The notes beneath the pieces were generated by a model, which saw only the letters and a list, made by a program, of their open reading frames with translations, had not been told where the DNA came from and did no database searches. The position numbers and the translations under genes were made by a program. This document shows positions 57,280 through 64,000 of a DNA stretch of 64,000 nucleotides, piece after piece (the first letter of the stretch is position 1; every line of letters begins with the position of its first letter). Origin of the DNA: Lactiplantibacillus plantarum EGD-AQ4 (GTDB lineage Bacteria; Bacillota; Bacilli; Lactobacillales; Lactobacillaceae). Location of the stretch: contig NZ_AVAQ01000001.1 of NCBI RefSeq assembly GCF_000463075.2, forward strand, positions 62,001 through 126,000, in the 5' to 3' direction.

Positions 57280-59859
57280 TTAATGGGCGGTGTCACGTAA
57301 TCGGCGCCGATCCCAAATCGTCCAGCTCAGAAAACTAAGCCCGCTAAGCAGTGAAATCAAAACCCCAAGTTTTAGCCCAGGAACGTGATAAATCAGGCGG
57401 ATATGGTTTTTGCCGGCATGAATTGGAACTGCGAGCATGCCGCTGATGACGGTGCGCGTTCGAACTCTAGTCCCATTCACAGTTGCCGCCCATCCCTGAT
57501 CAGCTGGAATCGCAATGTAGCACCACCGTTGTTGGCGGGCTGCCGTGATGGTGCCACTGACGATGGTGTGCAGACCAGCAACGTGGTAAGTTGGGACGAA
57601 GCGACTGGCACGAAGTTGATGCTTGATTGAATTAAACTTGGCCTGATCGAGACTGGCGAGATGGACGTGAGTACCAAGGGTAGCGCGTGTACGTTTGACA
57701 GTCAGGGTGACGAGACTGCCCTTGTCGAAGTAACCTAAGGAACGTAAGACGACATTTCCATTGGCATTGAACTTCGTCGGAACCAGATGACCGTTAACGC
57801 GCATGGTCGTATATTTCGACTGGCCTAACGTATCGTTGTAGTACAGATAACCTGTCCGGGTGACACGCAGCTTAATCGTATGGCGATAGGGATAGGTCCG
57901 CGCCGTGGCGTCATAACTGACGTGATCAGCCAGCTGGACGGCGTGACCAAAGTAAGCCGTGGCACTAGGTTGCAGGCTTTGTAAGATACGCTCTTGATTG
58001 ACAAGCGCACTGTTTTGTCGCAGTTTAACCTGTGTAAAGGCGTTCGGCACTGCAAATCCTAAGCCGTTTTGACTACGCGAGTTGATGGTCGCTTGGCCAA
58101 CGGCATTGAGCTGGACGTCGTATTTGATGGCCAGCAATAAGTCAGTTACGGGATTCAGGCCTTCAGAACTCACACGGCGAACGTTTTTTGAAAATAACCC
58201 CAGTGACTTCAACATCAGGCGGGTTTGGTTAGCAAACGTCGAACTGTAGTAGCTGATGTCGTGGAAGTTGAACAACAGTGGATCGTTGTAATTACGGTAG
58301 TGACTATTGGTATTGTAGGCTTGGTTAATCAATGTATTGCGATTTTCAACGCGGTAGAGTTGGCCATCCGAGTCGCTGACTGAGCGCATCTGCCGGTCTT
58401 CAATGCGATAGGCCGTCACGTATTTGGCCTGATTGCCGAATGGACTATGGGCCATCATTAATTTGCTATTGAGACCGAGTTCAAGTGCGGTAATCCCAGT
58501 AATCCCCAGTACTTGCCAACGCTTGGCCGTCAGAAACAAGCAACTCGCAGTCAAAATGACCGCAGCTAAACTCAGGAATAGCGTGCTGGTTGCCAGCGGA
58601 TGATGTGTGCCGCGTTGGACCCACCAACCTAAAATCAGGGCTGCCAGCAGTCCAATTGGCAATCCCCATTTCCAGATAAGTGTGACTTGACGGGGACCAG
58701 CTTGCCAAGCCTCAAAGGCAATCATGATGAGCACAAAGCTGAAGAAGAAGGCGTTCCGGTATGGAAAGCCGGCGGGCGTTTGAAACATGTGCCAGATTGT
58801 GTCCAGCGTCCGAATGGCCATGCTCAAAAATAAGGCCAGTAGAAGGCCGAAACTGTGCCATTTGTGCGCTCGTGATAGTTGCGGATGGACGAAGAAGCAC
58901 CCTACAAGCAGTAAGACCAGCGTGCTACTGAACAGCGTTGGCGCGTGGGCCAGGCGAGTGGTGAAATTAGCGGCACCGACTCCAAGTTGGCTGAGTGTTT
59001 TCCAGCCGATTTGCAAAACAGGCAAGTAACTAGAAGGCTTGACCGCTGTTTTGGCCGTCGTCAACATGCCCAGCCCAGTCGGAATAAGCAGGAACATGGT
59101 ACTCAAGCCACACAACAGGGTCGTCAGGATAAAGCGCCAAATCAAGGTGGATTGAGTGCGAATTGTCTGCCAGATGCGTTCACCGGCTGGTTTATTTTCA
59201 AACAATCGATAAATGAAGTAATAACCGACGAACAGGCCAGTCATATAACCTAAATAATAATTGGTGACGATGCTGAGCCAGAACCAACCGAAAAATTGGC
59301 CGCCGTGTCCGGTCGCAATCAAGCGGTCCAGGCCCATAATGACTAGTGGCAGCCAGATCAAGGCGTCTAACCACATCACCGTGAAATAATTGAGTGCGAC
59401 GAATCCGCAGCAGCTAAAGGCCGTTCCAAAAATGGCCGTTGACCAGCGCCGTGTTTTGAAATGCGTTTGCAAAAACCAGGTCATACTGATGCCAATTGCA
59501 CCGATTTTAACCATGATGAGTAAACTTAAAGCGGTCGGTAAATGGGCCGCTGGAAAAAATAAAATCAATAAGTTGAAGGGGCTTAATAAATAGTACGCAA
59601 TGTTTGGTAGAGCGCTACCGCCAATTGAATGTGAAAATGAATAGACTTGAAAAGAATGTGCGAGAATTGCATGGCGATAGGTGGTGAAAAACGATAAGTA
59701 TTGACCGCCCATATCACTTATCAGCAAATTATGGTTGCCAAAGGGCGTAATGTGATAGTATCCAAAGACGACCCCAATAACCATCATGGACAGCAGCCCT
59801 GAAAGGATGGCGACTGGCCATCGACTGGTTCTACGAATGTGCATTTTTAGTTGTCCCAT
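57280..59859 (-). CDS. yfhO: YfhO family membrane glycosyltransferase
   Basis: The protein has 859 residues and about 12 N-terminal membrane helices followed by an extracellular C-terminal part and a last helix near 825-845. The early motif ISDMGGQYLSFFTTYRHA and the GGSALPNIAYYLLSPFNLL stretch are characteristic of YfhO. In Bacillus, YfhO acts with CsbB to glycosylate lipoteichoic acid. A CsbB-like gene is at 53082, about 3.2 kb away, on the opposite strand. ATG 59859 follows GGAG by 9 nt; a second in-frame ATG is five codons further. Confidence 0.92.
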   Translation of the reverse strand: MGQLKMHIRRTSRWPVAILSGLLSMMVIGVVFGYYHITPFGNHNLLISDMGGQYLSFFTTYRHAILAHSFQVYSFSHSIGGSALPNIAYYLLSPFNLLILFFPAAHLPTALSLLIMVKIGAIGISMTWFLQTHFKTRRWSTAIFGTAFSCCGFVALNYFTVMWLDALIWLPLVIMGLDRLIATGHGGQFFGWFWLSIVTNYYLGYMTGLFVGYYFIYRLFENKPAGERIWQTIRTQSTLIWRFILTTLLCGLSTMFLLIPTGLGMLTTAKTAVKPSSYLPVLQIGWKTLSQLGVGAANFTTRLAHAPTLFSSTLVLLLVGCFFVHPQLSRAHKWHSFGLLLALFLSMAIRTLDTIWHMFQTPAGFPYRNAFFFSFVLIMIAFEAWQAGPRQVTLIWKWGLPIGLLAALILGWWVQRGTHHPLATSTLFLSLAAVILTASCLFLTAKRWQVLGITGITALELGLNSKLMMAHSPFGNQAKYVTAYRIEDRQMRSVSDSDGQLYRVENRNTLINQAYNTNSHYRNYNDPLLFNFHDISYYSSTFANQTRLMLKSLGLFSKNVRRVSSEGLNPVTDLLLAIKYDVQLNAVGQATINSRSQNGLGFAVPNAFTQVKLRQNSALVNQERILQSLQPSATAYFGHAVQLADHVSYDATARTYPYRHTIKLRVTRTGYLYYNDTLGQSKYTTMRVNGHLVPTKFNANGNVVLRSLGYFDKGSLVTLTVKRTRATLGTHVHLASLDQAKFNSIKHQLRASRFVPTYHVAGLHTIVSGTITAARQQRWCYIAIPADQGWAATVNGTRVRTRTVISGMLAVPIHAGKNHIRLIYHVPGLKLGVLISLLSGLSFLSWTIWDRRRLRDTAH

Positions 59860-60079
59860 TTAACCCAACTCCGATACTAGAAATACCATCAGACTAACAT
59901 TGAAAAGTCTCAATTTTACATAAAAAAGTGCAAAAATTTTCTTAAAATAGCCAAGAATTATAGGCAAGTATCGATAAAATTATTGAAAGTTTAACACAGC
60001 AGTCGGCGGGTCGAAATTAAAGTGACGATTTGACAATTTGTTCAGAAAGTGTTTTTATAAAAAGTGAAAACTGAATACG

Positions 60080-60208
60080 ATTTCTTCGGGGCAGGGTGTA
60101 ATTCCCGACCGACGGTAACAACGTATGTTGAAGTCCGTGACCCGCGTGCGCGCGGTGGACCCAGTGCAAGTCTGGGACCGACAGTATAGTCTGGATGGGA
60201 GAAGAAAA
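60080..60208 (+). promoter_or_regulatory. FMN riboswitch (RFN element)
   Basis: The conserved FMN aptamer segments are visible: CTTCGGGGCAGGGTG, AATTCCCGACCGACGGT, AGTCCGTGACCCG, GTGGACCCAGTGCAAGTCTG and GGGACCGACAGTATAGTCTGGATGGGAGAAG. The terminator hairpin at 60305-60343 follows as expression platform. With FMN bound it should stop transcription of the rib operon. Confidence 0.97.
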
Positions 60209-60304
60209 ATTGCTTAATTTTACTAGGCAGTAGTGGCTATTTGCGACCTTTATTAAGGCTTATTTAGCTGGACCCTACTGGTGAAATCTATTTAGCGAAC
60301 ACTC

Positions 60305-60343
60305 ACACCCGATTATCGAATTTTGATGGTCGGGTGTTTTTTA
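60305..60343 (+). terminator. riboswitch-controlled terminator upstream of ribD
   Basis: ACACCCGATTATCGA and TGATGGTCGGGTGT form the stem, followed by TTTTTT. It lies 20 nt before the ribD start region, in the position of the FMN riboswitch expression platform. Confidence 0.88.
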
Positions 60344-60367
60344 TTTAATCTATACGGAGGTGAAACA

Positions 60368-61435
60368 ATGTTAACTGATTTGATGCAATTAGCCGTTGCT
60401 GAGGCGAAAAAGGCCGGCGTCGCGACTTATCAAAATCCGCAAGTTGGTGCAGTGTTAGTCAAGGATGGCCAAGTCCTGGCGCAAGGTTATCATCATTATT
60501 TTGGCGGTGATCACGCTGAAGTTGACGTTTTACGGCAAGTGACACCTGAACAGGCGAAAGATGCGACACTGGTGGTCACGCTAGAACCTTGTTCGCATTA
60601 TGGCAAGACCCCGCCGTGCTGTGAGCGCATCGTTCAAGCTGGAATTCGTAAAGTGGTGATTGGTCAGTTGGACCCCCATCCAGTTGTCGGTGGCAAGGGC
60701 CGCCAGTATTTGTTGGATCATGACGTTGAAGTCGTCACAGGTTGTTTGGCGGATGAAGTACGGGCGCTGAATCCGCACTACAATCATTTTTATACGCATC
60801 AGCGGCCATGGGTGACACTCAAGACTGCAATGAGTCTGGATGGTAAGACCAATGCGGCCGGGGATACGCGGACGTTGATTTCTAATCGGGCCAGTTATGC
60901 CGACAGTCAGCGGTTGCGGTCGCAATTTCAAGCGATTTTGATTGGCGAACGCACCCTGACGACCGATGATCCGCAATTGACCGTCCGTTTACGAGCGATG
61001 GCTCACCCGCCAGTTCGACTGATTGTACTGAACACCAGTGCCAGCGCGCGTGATCGACGCGTACTGCAGGCCCTGACTGGTGAAACCTGGCTTTTGTGTC
61101 GCCAGGCGAGCGCCAGCGATGCGGCATTACAAGCGTTGCCAAACGTGGAAGTGCGGATTAGTGACTGGACCCCAGCAGCTATCAGCGAATTGTGCGTTCA
61201 ACAAGGATGGCAGTCGCTACTGGTCGAAGGTGGCGCGCACCTACAAGCGGATTTTGTTGCGGCAAATTTGATTGATGAATGGGTCAGCTATCTCGTACCC
61301 ACAATGATTGGCGGCGCCGGTTTGCCAGCAGTAATGGGAACGGTATCACCCGCGCAGCTGGCGTTTGAGCAACCAACAGTGAAGTGGTTGGAAACGGATT
61401 TGCGGCTACGGGCCGTGCGAAAGGGAGTCGAGTAA
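60368..61435 (+). CDS. ribD: riboflavin biosynthesis deaminase/reductase RibD
   Basis: The protein has 355 residues, the normal size for the bifunctional enzyme. The N-terminal deaminase domain has HAEVDVL and PCSHYGKTPPCCERI (zinc ligands and catalytic Glu). The C-terminal reductase domain begins near residue 150 (WVTLKTAMSLDGK). It converts the first pyrimidine intermediate to 5-amino-6-ribitylamino-uracil phosphate. ATG 60368 follows ACGGAGG; an upstream in-frame start at 60323 lies in the terminator. It is the first gene of the rib operon and is present complete, unlike in some L. plantarum strains said to lack it. Confidence 0.96.
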   Translation: MLTDLMQLAVAEAKKAGVATYQNPQVGAVLVKDGQVLAQGYHHYFGGDHAEVDVLRQVTPEQAKDATLVVTLEPCSHYGKTPPCCERIVQAGIRKVVIGQLDPHPVVGGKGRQYLLDHDVEVVTGCLADEVRALNPHYNHFYTHQRPWVTLKTAMSLDGKTNAAGDTRTLISNRASYADSQRLRSQFQAILIGERTLTTDDPQLTVRLRAMAHPPVRLIVLNTSASARDRRVLQALTGETWLLCRQASASDAALQALPNVEVRISDWTPAAISELCVQQGWQSLLVEGGAHLQADFVAANLIDEWVSYLVPTMIGGAGLPAVMGTVSPAQLAFEQPTVKWLETDLRLRAVRKGVE

Positions 61436-62038
61436 ATGTTTTCAGGAATTGTACAAGCTAAGGGTCGCGTCAGCCAGTGCCAGCGTGACGCGTTAGAGAT
61501 GACGCTCACGATTATTGCCCCGACGATCGTAACACCCACGCTTAAAATTGGGGACAGTGTGGCGGTCAACGGGATTTGTTTGACGGTCACGGCGCTACAG
61601 TCGGATGCATTTAGCGTCGCGGTTATGCCCGAAACAACGCGCCGGACGAATCTGGGCCAGATAAAAGTGGGGTCTGAAGTTAATTTAGAACGGGCGCTGC
61701 AGGTCAACGGCCGGCTGGACGGGCACATTGTTCAGGGGCATGTTGACTATTGCGGACAGGTTCAGGAGTTGGTGGCAGATGAACACGCGTTACGAGTACT
61801 GATCAGTTTGCCAGCGGATTATCAAGCGTTGGTCGTTCCTAAGGGCTCGATTGCGGTTGATGGGGTCAGCTTGACCGTTGTGGCCGTGACTGCGTCAACA
61901 TTTGAAGTTGATTTGATTCCGCATTCGCAAGACGTCACGACCCTCAGCGCGTTACAAGTCGGTGATGCGGTGAATGTGGAAACCGATATTTTGGGCAAAT
62001 ACTTAGCCCGGCAAGTTGTTTTAGAAGGGAGCCATTAA
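61436..62038 (+). CDS. ribE: riboflavin synthase alpha subunit
   Basis: The protein has 200 residues with two lumazine-binding repeats: [12 protein letters not shown] / [13 protein letters not shown] and [12 protein letters not shown] / [12 protein letters not shown]. It joins two lumazine molecules to riboflavin. The ATG follows directly on the ribD stop codon with AAGGGAG upstream. The gene is also called ribB in older lactic acid bacteria literature. ribBA follows after 1 nt. Confidence 0.96.
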   Translation: MFSGIVQAKGRVSQCQRDALEMTLTIIAPTIVTPTLKIGDSVAVNGICLTVTALQSDAFSVAVMPETTRRTNLGQIKVGSEVNLERALQVNGRLDGHIVQGHVDYCGQVQELVADEHALRVLISLPADYQALVVPKGSIAVDGVSLTVVAVTASTFEVDLIPHSQDVTTLSALQVGDAVNVETDILGKYLARQVVLEGSH

Positions 62039-62039
62039 C

Positions 62040-63251
62040 ATGGATACGATGACAAAAGTTGAACAAGCCTTAGCCACATTAAAACGCGGGGATTTGATAA
62101 TTGTCGCTGATGATGAAACACGGGAAGCAGAGGGTGACATGGTTGGTTTGGCCGCCAAAGCCACTACGGCGACCGTCAATCGCATGATTACGTCAGCACG
62201 GGGGTTACTGTGCGTCCCAGTAGCGCCGGAAGTTGCGATCCGGTTAGGCTTAAAACCGATGACTGGCGAACGTGACGCATTTGGAACTGCCTTCACGGTC
62301 TCAACTGACCATCGAACGACAAGTACGGGAATCTCAGCTGCTGACCGTGCCAAAACGATTCAAGCGTTGGCCTCAACAGACAGTCAGCCAACTGACTTTT
62401 ATCATCCCGGCCATATTTTTCCACTGATTGCGCGGGCTGGGGGCTTACTAGAACGGCGCGGTCATACGGAAGCTGCGGTAACGTTGGCCGAATTGGCTGG
62501 TGGTTCGCCCGTCGCCTATATTTGTGAAGTGGTTAAGAAAAACGGCTTAATGGCGCGCCGGCACGATTTGAAATCCTTGGCGGAAGGCTTGCAGATGCCG
62601 ATGATCACGATTGAAGATTTATTACAATACGCCATCCGAACAGGGGCGATTCAGCTAGACACAACGCCGACAGTTGATTTACCGACTCAGGACGGCGCGT
62701 TCAAGTTGACGGGCTTCACGGTGCCGGGACACACGGAATTACCACTTGCATTACAAACCGGTGATATCAGTGGTGATGAACCCGTGTTAGTGCGGTTGCA
62801 TTCCGAATGTTTTACCGGCGATGTCTTGGGCTCGGAGCGCTGTGACTGTGGCGCACAATTGCACGCAGCCCTGCGTAAGATCAGTCAAGCTGAACGTGGC
62901 GTTTGTTTATACTTACGGCAGGAAGGTCGCGGCATTGGCTTGGCAAATAAAATCGCGGCGTATGCCTTGCAAGACCAAGGTGCGGATACCTACGATGCCA
63001 ATGTCAAACTCGGGTTTAAACCGGATGAGCGCCGGTATGACATTGCCGCCGTTATGTTACGGCAACTCGGCGTGACTAAGGTGCGGTTACTCACGAATAA
63101 TCCCGACAAGGTCAAACAGCTGCAAGCGTTAGGTATCGAAGTCGTCGAACGCGTGCCGTTGGAAATTCCAGCTAATCAACACGATTATGCCTATCTCAAG
63201 ACAAAGCGGGATCGTTTCCATCATGAACTCAAACTAACGGAGGTTAACTAA
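62040..63251 (+). CDS. ribBA: bifunctional DHBP synthase / GTP cyclohydrolase II
   Basis: The protein has 403 residues. The N-terminal DHBP synthase part has [14 protein letters not shown] (near the usual DDExRExEGD), [16 protein letters not shown] and [21 protein letters not shown]. The C-terminal GTP cyclohydrolase II has [18 protein letters not shown] (zinc cysteines) and RQEGRGIGL. It makes both precursors of the ribityl-lumazine route. The ATG follows AAGGGAGCC; the last codon overlaps ribH in TAATG. Confidence 0.96.
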   Translation: MDTMTKVEQALATLKRGDLIIVADDETREAEGDMVGLAAKATTATVNRMITSARGLLCVPVAPEVAIRLGLKPMTGERDAFGTAFTVSTDHRTTSTGISAADRAKTIQALASTDSQPTDFYHPGHIFPLIARAGGLLERRGHTEAAVTLAELAGGSPVAYICEVVKKNGLMARRHDLKSLAEGLQMPMITIEDLLQYAIRTGAIQLDTTPTVDLPTQDGAFKLTGFTVPGHTELPLALQTGDISGDEPVLVRLHSECFTGDVLGSERCDCGAQLHAALRKISQAERGVCLYLRQEGRGIGLANKIAAYALQDQGADTYDANVKLGFKPDERRYDIAAVMLRQLGVTKVRLLTNNPDKVKQLQALGIEVVERVPLEIPANQHDYAYLKTKRDRFHHELKLTEVN

Positions 63252-63718
63252 TGACAACATTTAAGGGACAAATGACAGGTCAGGGACTCAAAGTCGGCAT
63301 CGTCGTGGCACGTTTCAATGAATTCGTGACCAAACAACTGCTGGCCGGTGCACAAGAAAGCCTCCAACAACACGGGGTTAATGCGGATGATATTGACGTT
63401 GCTTGGGTGCCGGGCGCGTTTGAAATTCCACTGACGGTACAGAAAATGATTAACACTAAGCGCTACGATGGCGTGATTGCGTTGGGTGCCGTCATTCGCG
63501 GTGCGACTGCTCACTTTGACTACGTTTGTAGCGGTGTGACCACTGGCGTCGCGTCCGTCAGCCTATCAACCGACACGCCGGTGATGTTTGGCGTATTGAC
63601 TACTGACACCATTGAGCAGGCGATGGACCGCGCTGGTTTTAAGAGCGGCAATAAGGGGGCCGATTGCGCGGTCAGCTTATTAGAGACGATAGATGTGCAG
63701 CGGGCGTTGATTGAGTAA
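63251..63718 (+). CDS. ribH: 6,7-dimethyl-8-ribityllumazine synthase
   Basis: The protein has 155 residues with [47 protein letters not shown] and [15 protein letters not shown], the standard RibH motifs. It condenses the ribitylamino-uracil with dihydroxybutanone phosphate. The start overlaps the ribBA stop (TAATG) with GGAGG 7 nt before it. It ends the operon, which is complete in four genes. Confidence 0.97.
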   Translation: MTTFKGQMTGQGLKVGIVVARFNEFVTKQLLAGAQESLQQHGVNADDIDVAWVPGAFEIPLTVQKMINTKRYDGVIALGAVIRGATAHFDYVCSGVTTGVASVSLSTDTPVMFGVLTTDTIEQAMDRAGFKSGNKGADCAVSLLETIDVQRALIE

Positions 63719-63784
63719 TTGGCGTGAAACGAGGCATTGTGGATTCAAAACAGCGTGAACTGTTTAGACACGTGTAGAGGCATC

Positions 63785-63843
63785 AAAAATCAGCTCGAAG
63801 CTAATTTGCATCGCGGATGCGGTTGGCTGCGGGCTGATTTTTA
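63785..63843 (+). terminator. terminator of the rib operon
   Basis: AAAAATCAGC and GCTGATTTTT frame a long imperfect stem with inner GCATCGCGGATGC, followed by T residues. Confidence 0.82.
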
Positions 63844-63891
63844 TGTCGCATTAATTATGAAGTGTTTCTGACAACACCGTTTTTTGATAAC

Positions 63892-64000
63892 TTACTGATA
63901 ACGCTGGATTTCATGTCGCGTTACTGGCCGTAACTGGTTACGCGTGACCCGGTAGAAGCCAGTTCGAATGCGTTGGTGGTAGGTCCGCTTAACGCCCCGT
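63892..64000 (-). CDS. C-terminal end of a hypothetical gene (cut by the window edge)
   Basis: On the minus strand a frame of at least 35 codons without stop runs from the window edge to a TAA at 63894-63892, with a basic end reading RVTRNQLRPVTRHEIQRYQ. Its length is too short to be sure. It is convergent with the rib operon. It would have to be judged with the sequence beyond the window. Confidence 0.35.
   Translation of the reverse strand, partial: RGVKRTYHQRIRTGFYRVTRNQLRPVTRHEIQRYQ

Overview
The window looks like chromosomal DNA of a lactobacillus of the Lactiplantibacillus plantarum group. This is judged from gene content and order (metE next to a sulfate-activation cluster, argS, pbp2A, the hydroxycinnamate reductase locus hcrR/hcrAB, a riboflavin operon), low-GC Gram-positive ribosome binding sites, T-box leaders and an FMN riboswitch. 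I see no insertion sequence, prophage or CRISPR array. The species call rests on recognition, not on a search.

Layout. 1-3870: a T-box-controlled methionine operon on the minus strand (metE, then a homocysteine methyltransferase/methylenetetrahydrofolate reductase fusion cut by the window edge). 3930-4495: the first of three copies of a non-coding repeat with inverted ends. 4888-13390: a sulfation cluster with a PAPS-type sulfotransferase, ATP sulfurylase, APS kinase, DHH phosphoesterase (probable pAp phosphatase), membrane-anchored arylsulfotransferase and SLC13-type permease, without PAPS or sulfite reductase. 13837-19038: MATE transporter, DUF2187 protein, tRNA-Gly(CCC), tRNA-Asp(GTC), acetyltransferase, T-box-argS and an orphan membrane protein. 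19216-28540: FtsX-type ABC transporter, ParA-like ATPase, L,D-transpeptidase with a coupled small membrane protein, orphan dltC, a MocR regulator divergent from a LysE exporter and an aminotransferase, and argR followed by a 40-residue basic protein. 28666-29510: second repeat copy, inverted. 29651-36977: class A PBP, YlbF-family protein and the yhaO-yhaN-yhaM nuclease cluster. 37164-46006: reductase, MerR, LysR divergent from MFS and SDR genes, an orphan PTS EIIC with a DUF915 hydrolase, and a frameshifted gene. 46227-52497: S41 protease, then hcrR divergent from hcrAB and a hypothetical gene. 53082-59859: cell-envelope glycosylation genes (GT2, GT-C, convergent YfhO) enclosing the third repeat copy. 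60080-63718: FMN riboswitch and a complete ribD-ribE-ribBA-ribH operon.

How the parts fit. The sulfation cluster is the most interesting unit. Its order implies sulfate uptake, activation to PAPS, transfer to an unknown acceptor, removal of the by-product pAp, and a second donor-dependent sulfotransferase outside the membrane. Because no reductive genes are linked, the likely output is a sulfated molecule rather than cysteine. HcrB carries a predicted covalent-flavin motif, and the riboflavin operon makes the precursor of the flavins that HcrA and HcrB use. The second notable structure is the 0.6-0.95 kb repeat family, whose copies share about 25-bp inverted ends and a common core but differ by the presence of large hairpin modules.
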